DNA of 31,765 bases from Sandaracinobacteroides sp964394815 (GTDB lineage Bacteria; Pseudomonadota; Alphaproteobacteria; Sphingomonadales; Sphingomonadaceae), in contig CAYMZC010000015.1 of NCBI GenBank assembly GCA_964394815.1, forward strand, positions 1 through 31,765, in the 5' to 3' direction. Shown here piece after piece: positions 7,279-16,403 of the stretch. Made by a program: the position numbers and the translations under genes. A model generated the notes under the pieces. It was not told where the DNA came from. It saw nothing but the letters and a program-made list of their open reading frames with translations, and made no database searches. Positions within the stretch are counted from its first letter, which is position 1. Every line of letters starts with the position of its first letter.

Positions 7279-8167
7279 TCAGCCGCCGGAGACGGCGCGC
7301 AGAACGGCCTGTGCCACGCAATCGGCTGCCCGGGTGCCGAGTTCGGCCAGCAGCACAGGGTCGACCATGGCAGGCGTGTCTTCGTGCAGGCCCATCACGA
7401 ACAGGCTGTCACCATCGAAGGGCGTGTGGATGGGGCGGATGGTGCGCGCCAGACCATCATGCGCCATCATCGCGATGCGCCTGGCCGCCACGCGGTTGAT
7501 GGCCACATCCGTCGCGATCGCGCCAATGCAGGTGCTGGCGCCCGCCAGCTTGCGGCCGGTGTCGCGCTTGGGCATGGGCACCGGCCCCGAAAGCGGCGGA
7601 CCGCCGGGCACGACTTCGCCGAAACTGTTGACCGCGACGAGCGCCGCGACCGTGCCGCCATCATCGAGCCTGGCCGTGGCGAAACCGACCCCACCTGCCC
7701 TGCTTCCCGCGCGCGCCATGGCCGGCACCGACAGGCCCTTCCGCGACCTCCGGCCCCAGTGCGGCATAGGCGGCGCGCGCCAGCGCCCTATAGGGCGGTT
7801 CACCGCCGTCGGCGCGCGCCCAGCCCTTGTCTCCGCCATTGACGAGATCGAAGAGGATGGCGGCGGGCACCACGGGCACGCTCAGCGCACTCGCTCCCTC
7901 GCCCATGGGAAGCCCATGCCCCGCGCGCGCCAGCAGCAGCGCCAGTTCATCGGCGGCGGCGAGGCCGAAGACGCTGCCGCCGGCAAGCACAAGGCCATGC
8001 ACGCGCTCGACCAGATTGGACGGGTCGAGCGCGTCCGTTTCCCGCGTCCCGGGGCCGCCGCCCCGCACATCCGCCGCCATGATGACGGGCCTTTCGGGCA
8101 CCAGCACGGTCACGCCCGTCCTTGATTCGGAGCAATGGGCGTGCCCGACCGAAAGGCCCGCAATCAT
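7279..8167 (-). pseudogene. P1-family (S58) aminopeptidase/amidase, frameshifted
   Basis: Two overlapping minus-strand frames together make one P1-family peptidase (DmpA/L-aminopeptidase-D-esterase type, N-terminal nucleophile hydrolases that self-cleave into two chains). Frame one (8167 to about 7700) carries GGSVFGLAAADELALLL and GPVGAGHGA. Frame two (about 7720-7279) carries AGGVGFATARLDD, the segment STCIGAIATDVAINR around the expected Thr nucleophile, and HDGLARTIRPIHTPFDGD. The break falls at about 7690-7720, near a GCGCGCG run, so it is either a real one-base indel or a base-calling error. The catalytic region is otherwise well preserved, which favours a recent event or an error. The ATG overlaps the trpS stop by one base (TGATG), so the gene is the last of the secB-murJ-trpS run. 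Confidence 0.7.
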
Positions 8168-9171
8168 CAGGCGAAGAAGCCGACGGCTTTGCGCACGTCG
8201 CGCATGGTTTCGCGGGCCGTTTCGCGCGCCCGCTCGGCGCCATCGGCCAGTGCGCGGTCGATCAGTTCGGGGCTGGCCAGCAGATCGCGGAAACGCTGGT
8301 TCATTGGTGCAAGATGCGCCACCACCACATCGGCCAGCGCCGGCTTGAACTGGCCGAAGCCCTGCCCGCCGAAGCGGCCGAGAACCGCGTCCACGCTTTC
8401 GCCCGAAAGCGTCGCGTAGATCTCGACGAGGTTGCGCGCCTCGGGCCTGCCTTCCAGCCCGGCAGCCGTTTCGGGCAGCGGCTCCGGGTCGGTCTTCGCG
8501 CGCTTCAGCTTGTTGCGGATCTCGTCCTCGCTGTCGGTCAGGTTGATGCGGCTCTGGTCCGACGGGTCCGATTTCGACATCTTGGCGCCGCCGTCGCGCA
8601 GGCTGCGCACGCGCGGGCTGGATGGCGGGATCGTCGGTTCGGGCAGCGGGAACAGCTCGACGCCATAATCCGTGTTGAACTTGGTGGCGATGTCGCGCGC
8701 CAGTTCCAGATGCTGCTTCTGATCGTCGCCCACGGGCACATGGCTTGCCCTGTAGAGCAGCACATCGGCTGCCTGCAGGACAGGATAGGTATAAAGGCCG
8801 ACCGAGGCGCCCTCCCGGTCCTTGCCGGATTTTTCCTTGAACTGCGTCATCCGGTTCAGCCAGCCGATCCGGGCCGTGCAGCCCAATACCCAGGCAAGCT
8901 CGGCATGCTCCGGCACGCGGGCCTGGTTGAAGAGGATGGAGCGCGCCGGATCGATTCCGGCAGCCATGAGGGCGGCCGCGATCTCGCGGGTGTTCTGCCG
9001 CAGTTCAGCCGGTTCCTGCCGGAGCGTGATGGCATGAAGGTCGGCGATGAAGAACCAGGCCTGATCGCCCGCGTTCAGCGCATCCTGCATCAGCACCCAG
9101 TTGCGGATGGCCCCCAGGTAATTGCCCAGGTGCAGGCTGCCCGTCGGCTGGATTCCGGATACGATGCGCAT
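8167..9171 (-). CDS. trpS: Tryptophanyl-tRNA synthetase
   Basis: TrpS charges tRNA-Trp with tryptophan using ATP and works as a cytosolic class I homodimer. I chose the ATG at 9171, giving 334 residues, the same length as E. coli TrpS. The protein then begins MRIVSGIQPTGSLHLGNYLG as expected, an AGAGG ribosome site lies about 8 bases upstream, and the start is one base after the murJ stop. An ATG at 9195 would add eight unusual residues. The class I signatures are visible: HLGN at residues 14-17 (HIGH motif) and KMSKS at 197-201. The stop overlaps the start of the P1 peptidase gene. Confidence 0.95.
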   Translation of the reverse strand: MRIVSGIQPTGSLHLGNYLGAIRNWVLMQDALNAGDQAWFFIADLHAITLRQEPAELRQNTREIAAALMAAGIDPARSILFNQARVPEHAELAWVLGCTARIGWLNRMTQFKEKSGKDREGASVGLYTYPVLQAADVLLYRASHVPVGDDQKQHLELARDIATKFNTDYGVELFPLPEPTIPPSSPRVRSLRDGGAKMSKSDPSDQSRINLTDSEDEIRNKLKRAKTDPEPLPETAAGLEGRPEARNLVEIYATLSGESVDAVLGRFGGQGFGQFKPALADVVVAHLAPMNQRFRDLLASPELIDRALADGAERARETARETMRDVRKAVGFFA

Positions 9172-9172
9172 G

Positions 9173-10741
9173 TCATTTGCCTCTGCGAACTGCATTGATA
9201 AGCTGGCGCGGATTATAGGCCCCCAGAAGGAAGCCGGCGCCGAAATAGACGATGATGCCCCCGCCGATCAGCCCGGCAAGCGTGGCTGCCCTTTCAAGGC
9301 TGCTGCCGGCCGCCCAGCCCATCACATGGCCGGACGCAAGGGCGAGTGCTGCCGCCATCAGGGCACCGGCGGCTGCCATGCGCGGCACCGCGCGCCTGAG
9401 GGCGGCATCGGCGCTGTAATCGCCCCGGCGGCGAAGGAAAAGCCACAGGAGGCCGACGTTGAGCCATGCCGAAAGCGCCGTTGCCAGCGCGATGCCCACA
9501 TGCTGGAACCACCAGATGAGGGTGAGGTTGCCGACCAGGTTGGCGGCTATGGCGACAAGCGCGATGCGCATCGGCGTGCGGGTATCGCCGCGCGCATGGA
9601 AGCCCGGTGTCAGCACCTTGATGAGAACATAGGCGGGCAGCCCCAGCGCAAAGGCCTGCAGCGCAGTATAGGTGCCGATGCTGTCATCCCGGCCGAATTC
9701 CCCATGCTGGAGAAGCGCCGTGATGATCGGCTCTGCGGCGGCCACCAGCGCGAAGGCCGCCGGCAGCGACAGCAGCAGCACGAATTCGATGGCGCGGTTC
9801 TGCTGGTGGATGGCGGCCCCCGCGTTCCCGGCCCCCAGAAGCCGGGACATGGTGGGCAGGAGCGCCACGCCCATGCCGACCCCGATCATCCCCAGCGGCA
9901 ACTGGTTCAGCCGGTCGGCATAGTAGATGAACGAGACCGAACCCTGCGGCAGCAGCCGTGCCGCAATCATCGTGGACACCAGCAGGTTCACCTGTGTCGC
10001 CCCGGCCCCCAGCGCGCCCGGCCCGATCCGCCCGAGCAGCGTGCGGACTTCAGGGGTCATGCGCGGCCAGCGCAGGCGTGGCAGCATTCCGGCCTTGTGG
10101 CACCCCCGCGCCAGCCACAGAAGCTGGAGCACGCCGGCAATCGAAACGGCAATCGCCAGCGCCCGCGCCGTTTCCAGCGCAGTGTCGCCGCTGAAGAACA
10201 GAAGTGCGGCAATCAGCGCGATATTGAGCAGGATGGGCGCCGCCGCATTCACCCAGAAACGGCCCACCGCATTCAGCAGCCCGCCCAGCAGGGCGACGAG
10301 CGAAATGAGCGTGAGATAGGGAAAGGTAAGCCGCGTCAGTTCGGTCGTCAGCGCAAGCTTGGCCGGGTCGCGATCCTCGAACCCACCGGTCATCACCATC
10401 ACGATCGGTCCGGCGGCCAGCATGAAAAGCGCTGAAAAGAGGATGAGCACGGGAACGAGGAAGGCCAGCGCCTGTTCGGCGAAATCCATGGCCGTCGCTT
10501 TCTCGCCGCCCCTCCCGTCTTTCCCCAACCGGGAAGAGACCATCGGCACGAACGCGGCCGCAAACGCCCCCTCGGCAAAGAGGGAGCGAAAGAGATTGGG
10601 CAACCGGAAGGCAACCAGAAAGGCGTCGGATGCGAACCCCGCGCCCAGATAGCGCGCCATCAGCAGGTCGCGGGTGAAACCCGCGAACCGCGACAGAAGG
10701 GTGAAGCCCCCGACAGTGGTGGCGGCGCGAATCAGCGACAT
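9173..10741 (-). CDS. murJ: Lipid II flippase MurJ
   Basis: MurJ moves the peptidoglycan precursor lipid II across the inner membrane and belongs to the MOP superfamily. The 522-residue protein has about 14 hydrophobic segments. Charged residues known to matter in MurJ appear at the expected places near the N-terminus: Arg18, Arg24 (in GFTRDLLMA), Asp39 (in ASDAF) and Arg52 (in RLPNLFRSLFAEG). The motif PLGMIGVGMGVALLPTMSRL in the middle is also typical. It lies between secB (52-base gap) and trpS (1-base gap) on the same strand. This gene order is common in alphaproteobacteria and probably transcribed together. The start codon at 10741 has only a weak ribosome site. Confidence 0.95.
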   Translation of the reverse strand: MSLIRAATTVGGFTLLSRFAGFTRDLLMARYLGAGFASDAFLVAFRLPNLFRSLFAEGAFAAAFVPMVSSRLGKDGRGGEKATAMDFAEQALAFLVPVLILFSALFMLAAGPIVMVMTGGFEDRDPAKLALTTELTRLTFPYLTLISLVALLGGLLNAVGRFWVNAAAPILLNIALIAALLFFSGDTALETARALAIAVSIAGVLQLLWLARGCHKAGMLPRLRWPRMTPEVRTLLGRIGPGALGAGATQVNLLVSTMIAARLLPQGSVSFIYYADRLNQLPLGMIGVGMGVALLPTMSRLLGAGNAGAAIHQQNRAIEFVLLLSLPAAFALVAAAEPIITALLQHGEFGRDDSIGTYTALQAFALGLPAYVLIKVLTPGFHARGDTRTPMRIALVAIAANLVGNLTLIWWFQHVGIALATALSAWLNVGLLWLFLRRRGDYSADAALRRAVPRMAAAGALMAAALALASGHVMGWAAGSSLERAATLAGLIGGGIIVYFGAGFLLGAYNPRQLINAVRRGK

Positions 10742-10793
10742 GGATAAGGATCAGCCGCCAGCAGCTGGATCGGGCGTTAATTCAGACGCTTGT

Positions 10794-11297
10794 TCAGGCG
10801 TTGCCCATGGGCTGCTCGCCCTCGCCCTGGCGCGCATCGAGCTGCTGCAGATAGAGGCCGCCGAAGTCGATCGGCTCCAGCATCAGCGGCGGGAAGCCCC
10901 CATCGCGCACGGCGTCGGCGATCACCCTGCGGGCGAAGGGGAAGAGGATGCGCGGCGCTTCCACGATGAGGAACGGCTCGATCGCTTCCTGCGGCGCGCC
11001 GGCGAGACGGAACAGGCCGGCGTACAGCAGCTCCACCTGGAAGGCGATGCGATCATCCTGGCCACGGGCGGTGGCGTCGATCTTGAGTTCGACTTCGTAC
11101 ATGTCCTGCCCGCCGGAGCGCGCGTTGACATTGACGTTCACCTCGATCTTCGGCTGCCCCTGCATCTGCAGCGAAGCCGGCGCATTCGGGTTCTCGAAGG
11201 AAAGATCCTTCACATATTGGGCGAGAATGCCGGCCTGGGGCGCAAGATCGGCGCCATTGGCAAGCGCTTCGGCTGCTTCCTGGGAAATCTCGTTCAT
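10794..11297 (-). CDS. secB: Protein-export chaperone SecB
   Basis: SecB is a tetrameric cytosolic chaperone that holds preproteins unfolded and hands them to SecA at the Sec translocon. The 167-residue protein is slightly longer than E. coli SecB (155). Family features are visible: YVKDLSFENPNAP near the N-terminus, the beta-strand segment KIEVNVNVNARS, YEVELKIDATA, and PFARRVIADAVRDGGFPPL followed by EPIDFGGLYLQQ at the C-terminus. A GAGAGAG ribosome site precedes the ATG at 11297. It is divergent from the Tim44-like gene; the ~250 bases between them should hold both promoters, but I saw no strong consensus boxes. Confidence 0.95.
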   Translation of the reverse strand: MNEISQEAAEALANGADLAPQAGILAQYVKDLSFENPNAPASLQMQGQPKIEVNVNVNARSGGQDMYEVELKIDATARGQDDRIAFQVELLYAGLFRLAGAPQEAIEPFLIVEAPRILFPFARRVIADAVRDGGFPPLMLEPIDFGGLYLQQLDARQGEGEQPMGNA

Positions 11298-11548
11298 AAT
11301 CTCTCTCGTCTGCTCGGGAAGCGCCGCCCGCGCGGGCGGCCTTCATGCCCCACATGATCGGCTGAAGCGGCTAGCAGGCGCGGCCAGCAGCCGCAAGCAC
11401 GGCCTTGCGCCCCGGCCGGCAACGCCTATCTGGAACAGCACGGTTGCATATGTCACCCCGGCACCCGTAAACCGGCAACAGGGCCTTCACGGCCCATGGG
11501 GCATGAAGGCCGGCACAGGGGGTGCCAGCGGAAATGAGGCAGCGGATC

Positions 11549-12217
11549 ATGCAGAGCGGTTGGGTCGAAATCTTCTTTCTGGCGATGCTTGCCGGGTTCA
11601 TCGGCCTGCGCCTCTATCATGTCCTCGGGCGGCGCACCGGTCCGGACAAACCGGTCAGTGATCGCCTGCGCCCCGTGGGCACCGATGTCGCCCCGGCAGC
11701 GGGCCGCCCCCAGCGTGAGCCCGAAGCCCCCATCGTGATCGACCTTCCGGCCGACATAGCGCCCGAGGTGCGCCCCGGGCTCGAAGCCATCGCCCGCGCC
11801 GATGGCGGTTTTTCGCCCGAACGCTTCCTGGCCGGGGCGCAGGGCGCCTATGCCATGGTGCTCGAATCCTTCTGGAAGGGCGAAGCCGACAGCCTGCGCG
11901 AGCTTGTTTCCGATGAAATGCTCGCCAATTTCCGCGCCGCCATCGAGATGCGCCGCGAATCTGGCGAAACGCTCGACAACCGCCTGCTCCAGGTCGACAA
12001 CAGCCGCATCGTCAGCGCCGCGATGAACGGCACCATGGCCGAAATCACCGTATTGTTCGATGCCGAGATCGTGAGCGTCACCCGCGATGCCGAAGGCCGC
12101 GTGATCGCGGGCGACCCGGCCAGCACCGTGCAGACCCACGACCTCTGGACCTTCAGCCGCCACACCGCCTCGCCGGATCCGGCGTGGATTCTCGTGGCGA
12201 CCGACGAAGAAGCGTGA
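11549..12217 (+). CDS. Tim44/TimA-family membrane-associated protein
   Basis: This 222-residue protein has one N-terminal hydrophobic anchor (WVEIFFLAMLAGFIGLRLYHVL), a proline-rich linker to about residue 75, and a C-terminal Tim44-like (NTF2-fold) domain containing FLAGAQGAYAMVLESFWKG, LVSDEMLANF and HDLWTFSRH. In mitochondria Tim44 tethers Hsp70 to the import channel. The bacterial homologue is inner-membrane bound and its role is less clear. It lies opposite secB and upstream of mltA and smr, a frequent alphaproteobacterial arrangement. I chose the ATG at 11549 because GAGG lies 9 bases upstream and the anchor begins directly; GTG 11522 and ATG 11534 are alternatives. Its stop overlaps the mltA start (GTGA). 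Confidence 0.85.
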   Translation: MQSGWVEIFFLAMLAGFIGLRLYHVLGRRTGPDKPVSDRLRPVGTDVAPAAGRPQREPEAPIVIDLPADIAPEVRPGLEAIARADGGFSPERFLAGAQGAYAMVLESFWKGEADSLRELVSDEMLANFRAAIEMRRESGETLDNRLLQVDNSRIVSAAMNGTMAEITVLFDAEIVSVTRDAEGRVIAGDPASTVQTHDLWTFSRHTASPDPAWILVATDEEA

Positions 12218-13398
12218 AACCCGACAGGCGGCGCCACCTGCCGCATCGGCGCTGGCATCTTCCGCTTCTGGCGGCGCTCGCCCTTGCCTCCTGCGTCGCG
12301 CCCGAGCACCCTGCACACGAAGCCGCGCGCCCGGTGCCCGGAGCGCCGCCGAAGCCTGTAGCGCGGTTGCTGCCCCCGGATGAAGCGCCCGCGATCCTGG
12401 CCGATGCCAGGGCACTCGAAGCATTCCGCCGGGCCTGCCCGCGTCTTTCGAAGCGTGTGGATGCCTCCGGCCTGACCCGGCCGGAAGACTGGGCCGCCGC
12501 CTGCGCCGACAGGGAAAGCAACCCAGCGGCCTTTTTCACACGGCATTTCCGCGCTGTCCGCCTCAATGATGGCAGGGGCCTCGCAACCGGCTATTTCGAG
12601 CCGGAAATCCCCGCCCATGACCGCGCCGTCGAAGGCGCGGCCCCCATTCTTGCCCGGCCGCCAGAGCTGGTGGACATCAGGCTGGCGGATTGGGGGATCG
12701 AGGGCGGAACGCTGCGCGGCGTGGTAAAGGGGAACCGGATCCTCCGCGCGCCAGACAGGGCCGCCATCGAGCGGGGCGCCCTTGCCGGGCGCGGGCTGGA
12801 ACTGGCCTGGGCCGTCAGCCCCGTGGATCTCTTCTTCCTGCAGATACAGGGGTCGGGCCGGCTGCGCATGGCTGACGGCTCGGTCATGCGAATCGGCTAT
12901 GATGGCCAGAACGGCCATGCCTATGTGCCGATCGGCCGCCTGCTGCGGGAAAGAGGCCAGCTCGAAAAAGCCGGCATGGCCGAAATCCGCGCCTGGATGG
13001 CCGCCAACCCCGAGGATGGCGCGGCGCTGATGCGGGAAAATCCCAGCTACATCTTCTTCCGCCGCCTGCCGGACACGCTCGACGGCCCGATCGGTGCGCT
13101 TGGCGTGCCGCTGCTGGCCGAAGCCAATGCCGCCGCCGATCCCGCCACCCTGCCGCTGGGCACACCGGTCTGGCTTGAAACGATGGTCGAGGGGCAGCCC
13201 TTCCGCCGCCTGCTCGTGGTTGCCGACACGGGCGGCGCCATAAAGGGGCCCAATCGCTTCGACATCTTCTTCGGCCCGGGCGAAGCAGCCGGGCGCAAGG
13301 CCGGCGCACTCGCCGCCCCCCTGCAGGCAACGCTGATGCTGCCCATGGCCGCCGCCGCCCGGCTGGCTTCGCCGCCAGAGCCAAGACCAGAACCATGA
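12214..13398 (+). CDS. mltA: Membrane-bound lytic murein transglycosylase A
   Basis: MltA cleaves the glycan backbone of peptidoglycan, forming 1,6-anhydro-muramic ends, and sits on the periplasmic face of the outer membrane as a lipoprotein. With the GTG at 12214 the protein has 394 residues. A basic start leads into a hydrophobic stretch ending LASC, a lipobox whose Cys (about residue 27) would be lipidated. The MltA domain follows, with TGYFEPEIPA, SPVDLFFLQIQGSGRL and YDGQNGHAYVPIGR. The C-terminal 3D domain has VVADTGGAIKGPNRFDIFFG, which includes the conserved catalytic Asp. The GTG overlaps the preceding stop as GTGA with GAAGAAG just upstream. An in-frame ATG at 12184 would lengthen the leader and lacks this coupling. 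Confidence 0.9.
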   Translation: MKPDRRRHLPHRRWHLPLLAALALASCVAPEHPAHEAARPVPGAPPKPVARLLPPDEAPAILADARALEAFRRACPRLSKRVDASGLTRPEDWAAACADRESNPAAFFTRHFRAVRLNDGRGLATGYFEPEIPAHDRAVEGAAPILARPPELVDIRLADWGIEGGTLRGVVKGNRILRAPDRAAIERGALAGRGLELAWAVSPVDLFFLQIQGSGRLRMADGSVMRIGYDGQNGHAYVPIGRLLRERGQLEKAGMAEIRAWMAANPEDGAALMRENPSYIFFRRLPDTLDGPIGALGVPLLAEANAAADPATLPLGTPVWLETMVEGQPFRRLLVVADTGGAIKGPNRFDIFFGPGEAAGRKAGALAAPLQATLMLPMAAAARLASPPEPRPEP

Positions 13399-14018
13399 TC
13401 AGGCGCCTCGGGGCCGAGGAGGAAGCTCTCTGGGCCCGCGTGACGGCCACGGTTCGCCCGCTTCACCCGGCGCGCCCGGCGCCGGAAAGGCCGGCCGGCA
13501 CGGAACCGGCCCCTCCCCTCGCGCCACGCCGCAGCGCCGGCCCGGCCCGGACGGGTCATGGAAAGGGCAGCGCCCTGCCGCCGGCACAGCATGTTGCAAG
13601 GCCACGGACCGGATCGCTTCCCGCAAGGGAAGAGCTTCAGGGTGAAAACCTCGACGGCGCGTGGGACAGGCGGCTTTCCAGCGGCCGTGTCCACCCCGAA
13701 TTGGTCATCGATCTGCACGGCATGAACCGCGAGGCAGCGCGGCATCTTCTCTACAGGCGCGTGCATGATGCCGAAATGCGCGGCCTCAGGGTCATTCTCG
13801 TGATCACCGGCAAGGGCCACCAGCCCGGCCCCGCCGCCGCCGATCTCATGCCGGGCCTTGGCGGCCAGGGGGCAATGCGCGGCGCGATACGGGCCGACCT
13901 GCCACGCTGGATAGGCGAGGAAGGGCTTTCGACGCGCATCGCCGCCATCCGCCGCGCCCATCCCCGCCATGGCGGCGCGGGCGCTGCCTATCTGATCCTG
14001 AAGCGCAGGCGCGCCTGA
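13395..14018 (+). CDS. Smr-domain protein (MutS2 C-terminal-like nuclease domain)
   Basis: This 207-residue protein has a basic, proline/alanine-rich N-terminal half that looks disordered and a C-terminal Smr domain from about residue 100. The domain signatures are visible: LVIDLHGMNREAARHLL, then GLRVILVITGKGHQ, and near the end HGGAGAAYLILKRRR. Smr domains occur at the C-terminus of MutS2 and as stand-alone proteins. They bind or nick nucleic acids, and some act on RNA in ribosome rescue. The substrate here is not known. The ATG overlaps the mltA stop as ATGA, so the two are translationally coupled. Confidence 0.9.
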   Translation: MIRRLGAEEEALWARVTATVRPLHPARPAPERPAGTEPAPPLAPRRSAGPARTGHGKGSALPPAQHVARPRTGSLPAREELQGENLDGAWDRRLSSGRVHPELVIDLHGMNREAARHLLYRRVHDAEMRGLRVILVITGKGHQPGPAAADLMPGLGGQGAMRGAIRADLPRWIGEEGLSTRIAAIRRAHPRHGGAGAAYLILKRRRA

Positions 14019-14305
14019 TGCACGGGCAGTCAGCCACAAGGCCCTGATCCGGCAATTTCATCGCAGCAGGAACTGCATGAAAGCCATGTGCCAGGCGCGA
14101 GGACCAGCCCGCTTGCACCACCATGGGGGCCATGCTAGGGCGCACGCCCAAGCGGCGGGGGCCATCCCTTTGGTCCCGGCCGGCTACCTGTTTCATGCCT
14201 GGGCGCCCGTTTTCCGCTGGTGCTCACATGGGCTCGGACCATCCGCCTGCCGGTAATATGGTGTCAGGCGGGCAGAAGATGAGGCTGCTGGTGGATTTGA
14301 CGAAC

Positions 14306-14860
14306 ATGCGCGTTTCGGTTGCTGCGGCTGGCCTGCCCGGTCGCTATGCGACCGCCCTGTTCGATCTGGCGCAATCGGCGAATGCGCTCGATGCGACTGC
14401 ATCTGACATGGCGACCCTGAAGGCAGCCCTTGCCGAATCAGCTGATTTCCGTGCGCTGGTCGGTGCGCCGCAGCTTGGACGTGATAAGGCCCGCAAGGCG
14501 GTCACTGCTGTTGCCGGGCTTCTTGGCCTTGGCGATCTTGGCCGCAATTTCCTTGGCGTGCTCGCCGGCAATGGCCGCCTGTCGGCCCTTCCCGCCATCA
14601 TCCGCCAGTTCGAATCCATGCTGAACGCCCACCGCGGCAGCGCGACGGCAGAGGTCATTAGCGCCCATCCGCTCACGGCCGCCCAGACGGCCGAGCTTGA
14701 GGCGAAACTGAAGGCGCGCACTGGCAGCGCCATGTCGGTCGACCTCACGGTCGACCCTTCCATTCTGGGCGGGCTCATCGTCCGCATCGGTTCCGAACAG
14801 ATCGACAGCAGCGTCAAGACCCGCCTCGAGCGGCTGGGTCAGCAAATGAAAGGCCAATAA
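14306..14860 (+). CDS. atpH: ATP synthase F1 subunit delta
   Basis: Subunit delta links the F1 head to the peripheral stalk of the ATP synthase. With the ATG at 14306 the protein is 184 residues and starts MRVSVAAAGLPGRYATALF; the segment GRYATALFDLAQ is the conserved N-terminal helix. The C-terminal signature DPSILGGLIVRIGSEQID is also present. The frame is open far upstream, to 14123, with an ATG at 14279, but that part has no family resemblance, so the shorter start is preferred even though its ribosome site is weak. It is the first gene of the F1 operon and is followed after 3 bases by atpA. The 287 bases upstream to the smr stop should contain the operon promoter, but nothing there is convincing by eye. 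Confidence 0.9.
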   Translation: MRVSVAAAGLPGRYATALFDLAQSANALDATASDMATLKAALAESADFRALVGAPQLGRDKARKAVTAVAGLLGLGDLGRNFLGVLAGNGRLSALPAIIRQFESMLNAHRGSATAEVISAHPLTAAQTAELEAKLKARTGSAMSVDLTVDPSILGGLIVRIGSEQIDSSVKTRLERLGQQMKGQ

Positions 14861-14863
14861 GAG

Positions 14864-16393
14864 ATGGACATCCGCGCCGCGGAAATCTCCCGCGTTATCC
14901 GCGACCAGATCGCCAGCTTCGGCACCGAGGCGGAAGTTTCGGAAGTCGGTCAGGTCCTTTCGGTCGGTGACGGTATCGCCCGCGTCCATGGCCTGGACAA
15001 GGTGCAGGCTGGTGAAATGGTCGAATTTCCCGGCGGCATCAAGGGGATGGCCCTCAACCTCGAGGCCGACAACGTCGGGATCGTGATCTTTGGCTCCGAC
15101 ACCACCATCAAGGAAGGCGACACGGTCAAGCGTACGGGAACCATCGTCGACGTTCCCGTCGGCCGCGGCCTGCTGGGCCGCGTGGTCGATGCGCTCGGCA
15201 ACCCGATCGACGGCAAGGGCCCGATCGAAGCCGCCGAGCGTCGCCGCGTCGAAGTGAAGGCGCCCGGCATCATCCCGCGCAAGTCAGTGCACGAGCCGAT
15301 GCAGACCGGCCTGAAGGCGCTCGACGCCCTCGTCCCCGTCGGCCGTGGCCAGCGTGAGCTCATCATCGGCGACCGCCAGACCGGCAAGACCGCCGTCGCG
15401 CTCGACACCTTCATCAACCAGAAGGCCGTCAACGCCTCGGGCGATGAATCCAGGAAGCTCTACTGCATCTATGTCGCCGTGGGCCAGAAGCGCTCGACCG
15501 TCGCCCAGATCGTCCGTGCGCTCGAAGAAAACGGCGCCATGGAATATTCGATCGTGGTCGCCGCAACCGCTTCCGAGCCGGCGCCGCTGCAGTTCCTTGC
15601 GCCCTACACGGGCTGCACCATGGGCGAATTCTTCCGTGACAACGGCATGCATGCCGTCATCGTCTATGACGATCTGTCGAAGCAGGCCGTGGCCTATCGC
15701 CAGATGTCGCTGCTGCTGCGCCGTCCGCCGGGCCGCGAAGCCTATCCGGGCGACGTCTTCTACCTGCACAGCCGCCTGCTCGAGCGCGCCGCGAAGATGA
15801 ACGACGACAATGGCGCCGGCTCGCTGACCGCCCTTCCCGTCATCGAAACGCAGGGCGGGGACGTGTCGGCCTATATCCCGACCAACGTCATCTCCATCAC
15901 CGACGGCCAGATCTTCCTGGAAAGCGCGCTGTTCTACCAGGGCATCCGTCCGGCCATCAACGTCGGTCTTTCGGTCAGCCGCGTCGGCTCCGCGGCCCAG
16001 ACCAAGGCGATGAAGAAGGTCGCCGGCTCGATCAAGCTCGAGCTTGCCCAGTATCGCGAAATGGCGGCCTTCGCCCAGTTCGGCTCTGACCTCGACGCTT
16101 CGACGCAGAAGCTGCTGGCGCGCGGCGAGCGCCTGACGGAACTGCTGAAGCAGCCGCAGTATCAGCCGATGCCTTTCGAGGAACAGGTCATCTCGATCTT
16201 CGCCGGCGTGAACGGCTTCCTTGATACCATCCCGACTTCGGCCGTTGGCCGCTTCGAGGCGGGCCTGCTGGCGGACATCAAGGCCAATCACCCTGCAATC
16301 CTCACCGACATTCGCGAGACCAAGGACCTGTCCGACAAGACTCGTGACGCGCTGAAGGATGCCATCGCCGCCTTCGCCAAGACCTTCGCATAA
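14864..16393 (+). CDS. atpA: ATP synthase F1 subunit alpha
   Basis: Subunit alpha forms the alternating hexamer of the F1 head with beta and carries the non-catalytic nucleotide sites. The protein has 509 residues (E. coli 513). The P-loop GDRQTGKT sits at residues 169-176, the same position as in E. coli. GRVVDALGNPIDGKGPI, the PAINVGLSVSRVGSAAQ segment and a C-terminal helical region ending in AAFAKTFA are all present. It starts 3 bases after the atpH stop and lies 10 bases before atpG, so it is co-transcribed with the other F1 genes. Confidence 0.98.
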   Translation: MDIRAAEISRVIRDQIASFGTEAEVSEVGQVLSVGDGIARVHGLDKVQAGEMVEFPGGIKGMALNLEADNVGIVIFGSDTTIKEGDTVKRTGTIVDVPVGRGLLGRVVDALGNPIDGKGPIEAAERRRVEVKAPGIIPRKSVHEPMQTGLKALDALVPVGRGQRELIIGDRQTGKTAVALDTFINQKAVNASGDESRKLYCIYVAVGQKRSTVAQIVRALEENGAMEYSIVVAATASEPAPLQFLAPYTGCTMGEFFRDNGMHAVIVYDDLSKQAVAYRQMSLLLRRPPGREAYPGDVFYLHSRLLERAAKMNDDNGAGSLTALPVIETQGGDVSAYIPTNVISITDGQIFLESALFYQGIRPAINVGLSVSRVGSAAQTKAMKKVAGSIKLELAQYREMAAFAQFGSDLDASTQKLLARGERLTELLKQPQYQPMPFEEQVISIFAGVNGFLDTIPTSAVGRFEAGLLADIKANHPAILTDIRETKDLSDKTRDALKDAIAAFAKTFA

Positions 16394-16403
16394 GGGTTAG
16401 ACC

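Noticed and set aside
7279..8167. Two separate genes in place of one P1 peptidase
   Set aside because: Each half carries complementary, non-overlapping parts of one known domain, and the second half has no plausible start of its own.
9122..10435. 437-codon plus-strand open frame opposite murJ
   Set aside because: Composition is Arg/Gln/His-rich without motifs, and murJ on the other strand is clear.
14123..14305. Longer N-terminus for atpH
   Set aside because: The extra 61 residues do not resemble the delta subunit. The conserved GRYATALF segment is only about 11 residues from the ATG at 14306, as in relatives.
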